Shown here: positions 37,641-48,849 of the stretch, piece by piece
Layout: every line of letters starts with the position of its first letter
How positions within the stretch are numbered: position 1 is the stretch's first letter
Origin: Lineus longissimus
Taxonomy: Eukaryota > Nemertea > Pilidiophora > Heteronemertea > Lineidae
Assembly (NCBI RefSeq): GCF_910592395.1
Contig: NC_088310.1
Coordinates: forward strand, 13,649,501 to 13,713,500
Length of the DNA stretch: 64,000 nt
Direction: 5' to 3'
Position numbers and translations under genes: made by a program
Notes under the pieces: model-generated
Seen by the model: the letters and a program-made list of their open reading frames with translations, nothing else
Told to the model about the DNA's origin: nothing
Database searches by the model: none

Positions 37641-38252
37641 CTAGGTCTACATCCCGGAATGTTCATTTCACTTTCCATTGTTGTCATTTCAACTTCTACT
37701 GCAATTTTGAGGGCTTCAGTATAACAGTTATTTAACCTATCTTACCCAGAAATGGTACAGTCCGGCTAATTACCAGTGTCCTGGCACAGCCTGATGCAAC
37801 AGGATGAGAATAAATAACTTCAGATAGCAAGTTTATAAGTATCCCCTGGCAACTGACTTCTGTAAATTTGTAATGTGATTTTATTGCTTCTTGTCCAATT
37901 TTAAGAAAATTAGATTAAACAAAAACAATGAACTTTTACATTGATGAACAAGGCAAGAAGCTGACAATTTGCTTGACCTTTCTTTGGCTTATGAGTAAGA
38001 AAGTCTGGCCACATGTTCAAACTATTTCAAAAGCTGTTGAACTAACTGAACATAACCACACTGCTCAAATGCAAAACCACTCAATAAATACTGTAGCCAT
38101 GTGGAAATTTGGCGGGAGTGACATCACAAGATAGCATGACAGATACTCATCAGCTGTGAATGGCCAATCAGGTCAGGTTAGATACCACATGCTGTGTTTA
38201 TAGAACAACCTCCAGATTGTCCACTAGTCACCAGTACCATATGGCCCTTTAA

Positions 38253-39355
38253 GGTTGTAGGGGCACCATGGCAGCTGGCAGCAGTGAAGCATGCCCTAGT
38301 AGATCTGTTTTCGGCCTTCCAGATAAGTTGAGGTGTTGTGAGGCCGGTCCACTCTTTGATGTTATCCATCTATGTTTTCCTTCGTCTTCCTTGCTTCCTC
38401 CCTTCAGCGACAGTGCCTGGCAAGATTGTCTTTGCAAGCGAATCATGTCGGCATGTCCAAACCAGTTGAGCTTCCGTCTTTTTACCATGGTAAGGAGTGT
38501 CTTGTGCATTGTACATGTTGTCTCCACCTCTTGTCGAACTGACACATTGGTTCTTCGTTGTAGGTATGAGATTCCAAGTAGTTTCCGCAGGCACTTCATC
38601 TCAAAACACTTGGATGCGGTGCTTTGTCTCGGCGTTTGTCGTCCAGCTTTCACAGCCATAGAGGAAGATGGAGATGGCGAGGGACCTGTAGAGTTTGACC
38701 TTTACTTGCAGACTGATGTTCTTGCTCTATAGAATGGGATGGAGTCTGGCTAATGCTGCTCTTGCTTGGGCGATTCCGACTTTTATCTCTAGAGTTGCTG
38801 TACCGTCCCTGTTGAGGATGGACCATAGGTATTTGAAATGGTCCACATCTTCGAGGAGTTCGCGGCTCATTATTACTGCTGTCCTGGTATCCAGTACTGC
38901 ACCGTTGGTCTTCCCTTTGCTTTTGGGGGTGCTGACTTCCATACCATAGGCGCCACTGCTTCTTTCGACCCGGGTAAAGAGATCTTGGTGTTCTCCTCTG
39001 TCACCGGCCATCAGGTCGGCGTCATCTGCAAAGTGCAGGTTGCTGAGTGGTCTGCCTCCAATGGAAATTGATGATTCAAAGTTTGTCAGCGCCTCTTCCA
39101 AGATGTTTTCAAGGAATACGTTGAAGAGTAAATGGGAAAGGAGACATGCTTGTCGGACTCCGACCGTCGTTCTGAAGAAGTCACCGAGTTTGTTGTTCTG
39201 GAGTACTGCACTGGTTGCATTGTCATACAGTTCTTTGATTACTCTGACTGGGGGTTCATCGATGTTGTAATCTCTCATAACCTTCCAAAGGCCCTCTTGC
39301 CATATGAGGTCGAAAGCCTTCTTGACATGAATGAAGCTGTGATGTAGGTCCCTCT
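38253..39355 (-). pseudogene. RTE-like reverse transcriptase and C-terminal region
   Basis: From the 5' side: DLHHSFIHVKKAFDLIWQEG (first catalytic Asp expected in this block), GDFFRTTVGVRQACLLSHLL, then LSNLHFADDADLMAGD (catalytic FADD intact) and DHFKYLWSILNRDGTATLEI. After about 38727 the frame breaks and further pieces read CLRKLLGISYLQRRTNVSV, KRRKLNWFGHA, KTILPGTVAEGRKQGRRRKT and MDNIKEWTGLTTPQL in successive frames. At least two frameshifts, so no product. Confidence 0.75.
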
Positions 39356-39529
39356 GGTGGTAGTCCAGTGAACATGGTCCAGCCAATGCCAACCAGTAAA
39401 GTATTGACCTTACATCAGGGACAACCAACAAGTAAATGCCAGGTCAGAACCAAATAAAAGGGGTATGATTGATAGCCCACATTGATAGAGAGTACAAAGT
39501 GAACTTTTATTATAAAACCAACTGCAATA

Positions 39530-39730
39530 TAACGTTTTCTTTATTTGAGTTAAGTATCACAGTGAAAAAGAAAGAAATACAAGAATCTACTGATGATCAA
39601 ATGAGCACTGATGTTGAATGGCCATGGGAGGAGCAAGTTGGTTCTATCAGTGTTGCTCAGCTCCTCTCTCTCAGTCATCTGTGATGTGATCACCACCGAA
39701 AACGTTGAAATGCAGCTGACGATCATATCT
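39530..39730 (-). pseudogene. Decayed copy of the small gene's last exon and 3' UTR
   Basis: On the minus strand a splice-acceptor-like TTTATTACAG is followed by codons reading YDRQLHFNVFGGDHIT, matching NDLQLHLNIFGDYIS of the gene at 23962-24108. A net 2-nt loss just before the shared MT-REE codons shifts the frame, and a stop follows in the original frame. An AATAAA signal in the same relative place and flanking 3' UTR similarity (39474-39540 with 23840-23925) show it is a duplicated genomic segment rather than a processed cDNA copy. Flanking intron similarity seems to continue to about 39.85 kb. Confidence 0.5.
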
Positions 39731-40229
39731 GTAATAAATAGTGAGAAAAAAAATAAATTTAAGACCAACACACACTGATAAGGTGATTGAGAATATAGAT
39801 TCAATACCTAATGATAATTTAGCAGGTTTGTTTACATTCGTTTGTACATTTACACTGTGTGAGTATCTATACAGTACATTTCTACAGGGGTGATTGAGGG
39901 AGAGGAAAACGATATTTTAAATTATTAATTTCAGCACTCATGACATGTTTACCGAGGTTTCAGCAGATATTTTCAGTGGAGGTATATTTTATTAGTGGAG
40001 TCTGGATAATTTTGAATCATTCATAGGTGTTTTGAATGCACAATTGTCACGATTGTAATGAAAGGTTTCGCCTGAACTTGTTATTTTGTCAAATGGCAAT
40101 CCACCATTGCCGATTTCTCGGAACTTTCGGATCATCATATGGGATGGATATTGTATAAGTTCTGACGGATTCTGCTAAAAATCATTATTATATTGTTCAA
40201 CTGTGCTTTATTTACCTGACAAAAATAGA

Positions 40230-41040
40230 ATGAAATGGCCAGGGCAATTGTGCTCACCTCATGTGGAGGAAAGATGGATGAAGAGCATGGTATTGTGTCA
40301 TGTAGTGTTAGGTTTGATGTAGGTCCAAGCAATTACAATTTCCCCAAAATGGCCAATTTACAGTACACTTGACCTCTGTGACCTTGAAAAGTAGGTCAAA
40401 TCAAAAAAGACCCGGGTGACACATTGAATGGTTGTTAGAATTAGATGTACCTATGATATAAAATTGGTGCCAATCGGGCAAGTAATTAAGGAATAATAGC
40501 ATTTTGAAGAATTTTGGATTTGGCCCCCTCCCTGGAGGCCAAACAGCAAATCAGATCGCACCAAACTTCGGTACCTGAGATCACCTGACTAAGGGGTACA
40601 TGTGTACCAAATTTGAGAACAATAGTCATTGCAGTTTAGAAACGTGCCATAGTTACATCCTAACGGTCAATTTACGCCATTTAACCTCTGTGACCTTGAA
40701 AAGTAGGTCAAATCAAAAACCCGTATGATATGTGATGTATCCTTCTAGGAGTACCGACCATAAATTTTTTATTGAAAACGGATCATTAATAAGAAACATA
40801 TCACACTTTTTATGTTTTCAGTTTTGGCCCCCTGGTGGCCAAATCAGGAATCAGACTGGCCTGAAATTAGGTCACCCAGGTGTCATTACATGGGGAAACA
40901 TGTGTACCAAGTTTCAAGTCAATAGCTCCAGTAGTTACGAAACGTGCCCTGCTAACGGACGACGACGGACGACGACACTGAGACGATAACGACTGACGAC
41001 GGACAAAGCTAAAGCTCACCTCTCAGAGAGGTGAGCTAAT
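40230..41040 (+). repeat. Family-A repeat, complete two-unit copy
   Basis: Starts GAATGAAATGGCCAGGGC then TTGTGCTCACC and ends with the hairpin AGCTCACCTCT-CAG-AGAGGTGAGCT. Two internal units each have TGACCTCTGTGACCTTGAAA plus AGGTCA (40370, 40685), CCCCCTGGTGGCC (40827; the first unit has a diverged CCCCCTCCCTGGAGGCC) and AGAAACGTGCC. An ACGACGAC run precedes the end. It is the best reference copy in the window. Confidence 0.85.
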
Positions 41041-41228
41041 AATTCACTCACCTTCGACACACCTGCAGTTTTCAACCCAAATTCAGTCAGCAGCTGCCTC
41101 CAAATGTGAGCGCGCCCTCTGGGCATATTGCCCAAAGCTACCATCAAACCAAGTTTTAGCCATCTAGCCCTAGCGGTGACAAAATGTGCTCTGATAACGG
41201 AGGACACGGTATCGTATAAGCTTAAAGT

Positions 41229-41305
41229 GACCCTGAGGCAGATTAGAACTCGGGTCTATCGTGTGATAGGCAGAGAGTGTATCCACTAGGCCACTGAGGT
41301 AGCTG
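41229..41305 (-). repeat. tRNA-like SINE head
   Basis: The minus strand has an A box TGGCCTAGTGGATACA and a B box GAGTTCTAATC 40 nt later, in tRNA spacing. The acceptor arms do not pair, so a SINE or pseudo-tRNA. Confidence 0.6.
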
Positions 41306-42212
41306 GCCGACCATCAAATTTTCCCCTTGGTAATAATATATAAACTACAGTAGAGCCATATACATATAGTATAGTAACTATTACCGAGATCGGGGCATTT
41401 AACCAGGTCATAAAGTTATATGTTTCCAATTGTTGTGTGGTCGCTGGGTTTAGTTTGCAAGTTTGCTGGCACAGAAATTGCACGTTGGATTTCAATGTTG
41501 TTGGGAGCTTTGGTTATTATATTCTGGGCTGTTAACTGCTAATCACGTAGGTACAATGTAGGCAAAAATATCCCTGTGTTCTGAATGAATATATGTTTGC
41601 CCCGCCCGCCTGGCATCTTGCAATGGTGAGGACACGGCCCGTCAAATTTTTCCCAGTTTGTATCGTACCACCCTCGGTTCATATTGTTACATGGGGTGAT
41701 CGGTCAATGATCGTCGTTCACTACTCTTAATGACCTAGGTTCGCAACGTAATTTATTTCGGTTTGTGTGCTACACAACCTAGGTCATCGAGGCTATAGAT
41801 TTGAGGTACGAACCGCGCAATACACGAAGAGATTATCGGTTTCTGGCCGGTTTCACATCAAAACAACTGTAGGACCGACACCTCTCAATTCCGAATTGCG
41901 ACATGGCAATGGTGACTTTTTGATTCAATCACCTTGCAATTATCGACAGTGAATATAAACAATGGCTTCCCGTGTGCACTTGGTGCTAGGTTGTCGAGTA
42001 GGCCTTGCAGGTGAGAAGTTTTTCAATACAATAAGACATTAAGTTGAATTGATTATAGGGTGGAGTGAATTTAATGTCTTTTGCTCTCCTAATTAAAGCC
42101 ACAGGTTTTGTTTACTTATCTTCTCTGGGCATTACAGCTACCTTAATCATACTGTGACAACAAGCGTAACACCCAGGTCCCCCGTTGCTAAAGGGGGCTT
42201 TTGCCCCTGAGA
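41306..42212. other. Intron sequence with a possible first exon
   Basis: Plus strand at about 41962: ATG then codons MASRVHLVLGCRVGLA followed by GCAG|GTGAGA. No joining downstream exon was found (the nearest candidate acceptors give stops), so it is not called as a gene. Confidence 0.3.
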
Positions 42213-42221
42213 TTGCACACC

Positions 42222-43166
42222 CAAGGAGGATACCGCGGTGACGTCACGGCTTTTCCAAGATGGCGCTGCATATTGTAAACAAACTCGATCCACGGCCAAG
42301 GGAAAATCAAGTCATCAAACAAAGTTAGATTTTTCGCATCAAATCAGAGTTATTAGTACTTTTCTGCTATGAAATAAGTCTTCAGACAATAAGTTATCAT
42401 TTGAATAATGAAAAGTGCTGTTTTGATGGGGAAAAATAGGGGTTTTTGAACCAAATAGCCGGGCACCGATCTTCCAAAATTAGCGATGGTTTCAAAACAG
42501 TCTCCCAGATATGGGGCAATCTCTTCATTATCATAATGGGATTTGGAGGCATGTTTACAGATTTTACAAGTTCGAGACCTGAAGGACCTAAAACTTTCAT
42601 AGATCCCCATAGATCCCCTCTATTTGTCGAGTTAGCGCCCCTGTAAGATCATGCATTTTCGGACACTAGAACGAAATCTTCCTGCGGATATCGCGGTTTC
42701 GGTGATGATTAAAGGAGAAATTGACTGTTCTTAGAGTTGTATGGGACAGAAATGAGTTCATACTTCATGAATACATGAATATATTATGATATGGGCGGGC
42801 TTCTAAGTCAAAACAATAACAAACTCAACTGCATCTCTACCGTGTATCGCGTAGTGCATTGCCTAGTGTATTTCGTAGTGTATTTTAGCGGAGACATTAT
42901 TTTCGCACTTTGGCCACGCCAAACGTCTTTTTTATTCGTGGAAGTTAATCTGCTCTGTAAATTTTAATTTACACAGGAAGAATCCATACTAGGTATTGCA
43001 ATGTTTCATGTCTATTGGTGTTTTTGTGTACAGGAGCGCACCAGACAGTGGGACGTGGAGATGTGTTCTGTGCTGGTGCTGTCAGTAGACTGAATCTGAT
43101 TGGCCATAGCGATCACTAATATGGGATGTGATCACGTGATATGACGTCACCGCGGTATCCTCCTTG
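42222..43166. mobile_element. MITE, 25-bp perfect inverted repeats, 9-bp target duplication (MULE-like)
   Basis: Ends are inverted perfect copies over 25 bp (starting CAAGGAGGATACCGCGGTGA). The direct repeat TTGCACACC flanks it on both sides (42213-42221, 43167-43175). The 945-bp interior has no coding capacity. The 9-bp duplication is typical of Mutator-like elements. The interior has a CCAAGATGGCGCTGC word near 42259. It is inserted in the same diverged host repeat that borders the 14.8 kb element. Confidence 0.85.
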
Positions 43167-43175
43167 TTGCACACC

Positions 43176-43424
43176 TAAGGTGGCAGCCATCTTGGATTTT
43201 GATTGAGTGACCTACTTTTTGATAGCCAGGGTTATTACTTATGCCTATACGTACGTACCCACACACAAAATTTAGCCTTGATACGGTCACTGACTTCTCC
43301 AGATATCGGATTTTGATAGGATTCTTACTAATGCCTATACTTACCCACACTCCAAACTTGGCAGCCATCTTGGATTTTGACATGCTGACATACTTTCAAT
43401 AGGGTTCATTTGTTGCTGACTTTA
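43176..43424 (+). repeat. Dispersed repeat with GGCAGCCATCTTGGATTTTG units
   Basis: Contains two units: GGCAGCCATCTTGGATTTTG, a line about a GACCTACTTTTT...AGGGTT-TTACT-ATGCCTATA segment, then ACTTCTCCAGATATCG. The family continues at 58256-58500 beyond the 14.8 kb insertion, which shows it was the target site. Confidence 0.6.
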
Positions 43425-45851
43425 GGGGCCGTCTCCAAATTGATTTCGTTTCAAACGCGTTTGAAATGGGCAAAAAGCGTTTATTCTAAAACGAAATTCA
43501 AACGAAAATCATCCGTTTATCTGCCGTTTATCAGCCGTTTATCAGCCGTTTGAAAAGCGTTTGAAAACAAATGCACACCCCAGACGAAAATTTCGAAACG
43601 CTCCCAAACGAACACGCCCGATCAGAACGCTTGCAAAACGATTTCCAAACGATCGCACTAAACGGATCTCAAACGCACGTCAAACGATTGTCAAACGCAC
43701 TTCATTTCAAACGAAACGATTGTCGAACGCACTTCGTTTCAAACGAACTGGAAACGTACTTTGTTTCAAACGAACGGAAAACGCACTATCAAACGATCTT
43801 GAGACGTACTTCGTTTGAAACGAAATGTGCACGAAATGTGCATGCGATGCTTTTGTTTCATTCTTTCATTGATTAACTTGAAAGACGGTTGTGTATTTCG
43901 CCCATTTATCTTTGTTATTTTCGATCTTTATCGGTAAGTCTAATTGAGATTCAACAGTTGCATCTAGAGAAATTTGCTTCTAATTGCTACCGTATCACTG
44001 TTTTTAGTACTCGGCCTATAAATGCGCTTTTTAGGCCTATCTTTTCACAGTCCTGCGACATCAGGGCCGATCGCATGTGTTGAATATCAATCCTAAATTC
44101 TCATTTCAAGTAGTTAGGCTTGTATCAAGTAGGCCTAGGTCTATGACTAGAATTAAATTAGTACCCATTCGCGCACATCGATCTTGCAGTCGGCCCAGAC
44201 ATGACATGTATGTATAGGCAGAATCATTCCTGCCTCCAAGACTTGCCGTTGTGTAACTGCACATGTAGGCTATACTAGTAGTCACTATAGCCTATCCTAG
44301 CCATTCCCTATATTGGTACTCTTGGCTCTCCCATTCGAATGAGTCCTGCCAATACCACGCTGCAAAAAAAATATAATAAACATCGTCAGCGCGGTGGCCA
44401 TATTGCCTTGGTATACGACTATTAAAGTTTCGAACTTACCCACTCTTTATTACCAACCAAATGACCTAGGCCTACTTTATGACGTTAACAGACTGAAGTA
44501 GCGTTTGGTAGAGTAACTACATGCGTATAAGTGTTAGAATTTTGATCCAACCGACAACAACAAGATAAATTTTTTGAGGGCGTTGTGATACTGGGTGATA
44601 CCGATACCCCCAGATTATTTTTTGGGTGACTGTATTCTCCCCGGTATTCTCCAATGCATTTAAGATTTAAACGATCGTACATGTATTTAAACCCCATCTC
44701 CACCACCAATTATTTCAGGTTTGTGTTTAGCATGATGGATCCTGGTGATGTCAATGACATAGGCCTACCAGGTGCAGAAAAAGGTAGGTTTGATTTTATA
44801 ATGTAATGCTAATTGCTATACTAAAATGCTCTCTTCGAACTTTGATATACCAACCATCTACTGTACTGTATTTATACTTGGTTTCATAAATTGTGTTCAC
44901 ACTTCCTTCTGCCACCAATGAAGATGCCTACCGGAAATTCAAGCTGTTTTCATGTTTTCATTATCAAATCAAGAGAAGGCTATGTTTAGAACTAGAAATT
45001 TGAAATTTGCTTGTCAGCAAATTTGATAGCCCCCACTTGTACTTGGGGGTATTGCTGGAATCTTCTACCGCCAGTATTGGGAAGAAGGGAAAGAACAGGA
45101 AGATATAAAGAAATATATTAGAAATTTGAAGTTGCTTGGCAGCAAATTCGATATCCCCCACGTCACGGGTCCACACAGTACACGTATGGAGGAGTGAAGT
45201 CTATTCTGTTCCGCGGATGATCTATTTCTGGACAAACACGCTCGCGCTTTCTCAAAATCACAAGCTCAATAACATTTAAACAGCACCCTAACCTTTTCAG
45301 ATGGGCAGGATGGATCATCGATAAGCATTTAAGGTTATTCCTTTATTTTATTCCTACATTCAACCGTCGTTCTTTGCTCAAAATACTCGACAGCTCGCCA
45401 CTACGGCAAAGAGATACCGCCGCCATGATGCAAAAAAACATGTGGTAATGTTTGTCCGCAATGTATTGTGGGTAAGGAGTGACCGTGTGCTTTTCTTAAA
45501 ATAGCCGATGTCAACAAAGGGGGCCGAGTATCTTTGGATCTAGCCTTACCCATGATGCATGAGGATATGACGTCACCATTACGGGGCGGAGCTTATGCTA
45601 ATGTACGTGTGATTGACAGAATCACGTCGGAGATTTGAAAGCAAATCAGAAAATCGGCGCATAAAAACGCTTCAAAGTCATCAAAATTATCCGAATTTCG
45701 AAAAAATCTTTGCCAGGTGCACTAGATCAAGGTTAGTTTGATGGGACAGGGGTGTCAGTTTTTCAGTTGAAATAGCAGTTTTGCTGGACTACCTCCATAA
45801 TATAACCTGGGAAGAATGCAGAAGCCTAGTACCTTCTCCTAGTAATCTCAA

Positions 45852-45886
45852 TATAGACCCCACATTTGTTGTATGTGGGGTCTATA
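45852..45886. repeat. Perfect 14-bp hairpin
   Basis: TATAGACCCCACAT and its exact reverse complement are separated by the 7-nt loop TTGTTGT. It lies at the upstream edge of the triplicated units. It may be a short foldback repeat or a structured element; no function is assigned. Confidence 0.7.
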
Positions 45887-47030
45887 ATAATGAAATTAAC
45901 GTGCACATTTATCTGGTCAGCTTCGTGAGGTCTTATGGCTTCTGTAGGCTTTTGGTAGTGCATGAAGATTTCATTTTCTGAATGCTCATTCTTTTGAAAT
46001 TGATATTTGAAAAAAAATGTATTAACTCGAACTGAAGGCTGGATTGAAGCACACAACATTTACACTTTGTTATTTTGGTTCACTATGTCATCCTTATTTT
46101 GAATATTTTGACACAAAGTCTACATCAAATCACCGATATTGGCATATGAAATAGAATTGTAATCAATACAACACTATACCCGGGCTTGTCAGCCCGCCCC
46201 ATGATTGATAGGCACGTGCATGGGCCTCTGTCACTTAAAGGGGACTGCGCTGCCACCTTCTATATGAAGCTGCTTCAATTTAGGAGTTATATTTAGAATG
46301 GGTAATGAAATGAATGTGTACATTTATCTGGTCAGCTTCGTGAGGTCTTAAGGCTTCTGTAGGCTTCTGGTAGTGCATGGATATTTCATAACTCTGAATG
46401 CTAATTTTTAGATAGATTGAAAATATTATTAATACTGGTATTTGTTCTTTATTTTTAATATTTTGGCACAAAGTCTGCGTCAAATCATCGATATTGGCGT
46501 ATAAAATAGAATTATAATCAATACCGGTACAACACTATTCTCACTCTCAGTCTTGTCAGCTTGCCCCTTGATTGATAGGCACGCATGTTCCTCTGTCAGT
46601 GTCACTTAAAGGGAAACTGAGCTGCCACTTTCTAAACAAGCTGCTTCAATTTAACAATTATATTTAGAATAATGAAATGAATTTGCACATTTATCTGATC
46701 AGTTTCGTGAGGTCTTAAGGCTTCTGGTAGTGCATTGATATTTCATAATTCTGAATGCTCTTTTTTTTTAAATATATTAAAAAATGTATTAACTGGAACG
46801 AAAGGCTGGATTGTAGCATGCACACACCCATTTACACTTTGATATTTTGGTTCACTATGTCAGTATGTTATCCTTATTTTCAATATTTTGACACAAAGTC
46901 TGCGTCAAATTATCGATATTGGCATAAAAATAGAATTATAATCAATACCGGTACAACACTATTCTCAGTCTTGTCAACCCGCCCCTTGATTGATAGGCAC
47001 GCATGGGCCTCTGTCAGTGTTACTTAAAGG
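45880..47030 (+). repeat. Three tandem units of about 370-415 bp
   Basis: Units start near 45886, 46300 and 46668. Each opens AATGAAAT, has TTTATCTGGTCAGCTTCGTG and AGGTCTTA(T/A)GGCTTCTG, then a poly-T stretch, CACAAAGTCT, TATTGGC, a CTTGTCA-CC-GCCCC-TGATTGATAGG stretch, and ends GTCACTTAAAGGG. Spacing shortens from about 415 to about 370 bp. There is no coding potential. Confidence 0.75.
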
Positions 47031-47516
47031 GAAAAAAGTACACTACATTTCATCAAAAAAAAGATATAAGAAAAGTTTGGATTTGGTACATGTGAAACCA
47101 ATTTAATCATCATTTTGCATATGTACAGGAGCTGCCAAGTCTGAAACTTCTTAGGCTTGACGGCCTATTGGCTATCACTAAAGTCTTTTTCTGTTCTGTT
47201 GAAATTTTAACTCGGTTCGACTGATGAAGACTTCATTCCTTTCACGGATGAAAAGACTCTCAGAGGAATCAAAAAAATATATCAGCCTACATATGACGTA
47301 TGCAGTGAAGATATGCAAAGTTTGTGTAAGTGGATTTTGGTTAGGATGTTACTACTATTACTAGCGGAGATACTCATGGCGTGTAGGCTTAGTGTTTGAT
47401 TTGTGATGAACATAAGTTTTGCAAGTGTAATAGAGCCGGTTTATATTAGTATTCGTAGCTGTAATGTTATGTGCATGGTATATAATTAATAAGTGTGTGT
47501 TATGATTTCAGCGTGT

Positions 47517-47811
47517 TTTCTGTAGAGGCCGTGGGCAGAAAGATAGCAGCCAGGATGAAAGGCCAGCAAAAGCAGATTTGGTGAGCCGCAATGATGGATT
47601 GCACCCAACTTTGGAAGGAAGTAAGGTGTTGACGCAGCTTGTGAAGATTGCTCTCAAGCTACCGGGGGCTCATAACGTATCCATATTCGTTCTGCCAGGT
47701 GTGCAGGGCAGCTGGACACGGTTCTGGAAATTGTCAGCAGTTTTGGTACAAGTGAAGACTAGACTTGGGTGTTTTTATGTGTTTGTGGTGATTATGATGG
47801 TTGTTATTTGA
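47517..47811 (+). pseudogene. Fragment resembling the C-terminal end of an SGNH-type hydrolase
   Basis: Following a possible acceptor (GATTTCAG) the frame reads RVFCRGRGQKDSSQDERPAK and then SRNDGLHPTLEGSKVLTQLV. The DGLHPTLEG-KVL pattern matches the last block (Asp-x-x-His) of SGNH/GDSL esterases, which some CR1 and other mobile elements carry. The rest of such a domain is not visible nearby. The downstream half of the frame is low-information. An upstream stretch (47216-47327) with donor GTAAGT might be a preceding exon. Function is not assigned. Confidence 0.25.
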
Positions 47812-48849
47812 ATTTAGACCTAAAATCTTTTTGTAATGGTGAAGAGTCTTTATATATTGTAAGATTTGAGGGTTTTAATTGTGAATTGATCAGTGATGAA
47901 TCGTAATAAATCTGAAAATATTGTCGATTTTGTGTTGGTTAGTATGTTTGTTATAGCTGGGTTGTATTGTTTTGTTGGAAATTCTTAGGGCAGGTTGTGA
48001 CATTATTTTGCTTTTGGGAAGGTAGAAAAAGCATCATGTCTTCACTGCATTACTAAAGTCTTGAACTAGCAGTGAAATTTGCTTTCAGCAAATTTGTGTC
48101 CATCACAAGGGGGTGACAAGTTGCTCCACAGCCATTCACACGTGGGTATGGCGATTTTACGAATCTGCCCAACATTCCAAAAGGAAGTAGTGTAGTGATC
48201 TCCCTGTCTATTCGCTATACTGTTTCGCGAATGATCTATTTCCGGACCTATTCGCTCGCTCCTTTCTCAAAATAACACGCTCATTAATCATTCAAACAGT
48301 CACATGTTCAAGATGGCGACCTAGTAGTGACCGATGTTTTTTGAAGGTCCTCTCAGAATGGGATTTTCTTTGTATAAATGAAGAGATAATCACCCCTTTT
48401 TATGTAAGGATTGATGGATTAGTGACTGACTGTATGATACGAGTATCGAAAGACCAATTTGTATGTGATAGACCCTGTTTTCGGAGCTGAAACGATCTCT
48501 TCGTTTTGAGGTGAGAGTTTGGTGTGTAGATCGGTGTGCAGTGTGTATAGTGTACATTATAGAAATAGTGGATGTTTGGGAGTCCGATATGCTATATTAT
48601 GCAACCAAATGTCTTGGCAAAGAAATCAATCCAAAGGAAAATAATGAAACAATTTCAATCATTTTGATTGGATTAAAACCTTTTAGGATCCGTTACGACA
48701 TTTTTTTGGATCCGTTATTGCTTTTTTGGATCCGATACGATGTGATGACTTGAAATCACATGATGTGAATCGAGTTACGCTATTGGCCAAGAACATTTGG
48801 TAGCATAATATAGTATTGTACTGTATAATACTCTCGTAGGACCCTTACC

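Larger units (their letters stand above)
34416..38248 (-). mobile_element. Kolobok-like DNA transposon with TTAA target duplication
   Basis: Flanked by TTAA on both sides (34412-34415, 38249-38252). Ends AGGGGCACCTGGAGTA and, inverted, AGGGCCATATGGTA form imperfect short terminal repeats. TTAA plus AGGG starts fit the Kolobok type. It encodes a transposase in three shifted frames and a separate Cys-rich ORF. It sits in the 3' end of an RTE-like LINE: the joined flanks read the LINE tail into its (TAG)n end. Frame breaks show the copy is inactive. Confidence 0.78.
34386..39360 (-). mobile_element. RTE-like LINE, 5'-truncated, interrupted by the Kolobok-like element
   Basis: RT and C-terminal region lie at 38253-39355. 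The 3' end is on the far side of the TTAA transposon at 34386-34411, where the minus strand reads GTCAAGGGTCTTAGTAGTAG into a (TAG)n tail, the usual end of such elements. The 5' border is near 39360, where sequence changes to a repeat also found at 1564-1650. Truncated copies with simple-sequence tails are normal for this clade. The exact clade (RTE or a relative) is not certain. Confidence 0.72.
44976..48316. repeat. Internal duplicated sequence of the composite transposon
   Basis: 44990-45720 and 48066-48316 continuing at 56619-56900 are diverged copies. Shared landmarks are AAATTTGCT...CAGCAAATTTG, GATGATCTATTTC-GGAC, CTTTCTCAAAAT, and beyond the LINE CATCGA(T/C)AAGCATTT, TACTCGACAGC and GCTAATGTA-GTGTGATTGACA. 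The LINE therefore landed in the second copy. Two further AAATTTG-CAGCAAATTTG hairpin words occur at 44998 and 45122. Confidence 0.6.

Noticed and set aside
41229-41305. Functional tRNA gene
   Set aside because: A and B boxes are present but acceptor stems do not pair; SINE head or pseudo-tRNA.
41962-42010. First exon MASRVHLVLGCRVGLA with donor
   Set aside because: No downstream exon joins in frame; the next candidate acceptor near 44730 gives an immediate stop.
43561-43876. Two overlapping frames (85 and 101 codons) as genes
   Set aside because: Both arise from translation of the CAAACG word array at a transposon end; peptides are repeats of KRT/SNAL-type words.
44733-44783. Exon MMDPGDVNDIGLPGAEK with donor GTAGGT
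   Set aside because: Too short and unsupported; no partner exon found within the composite element.
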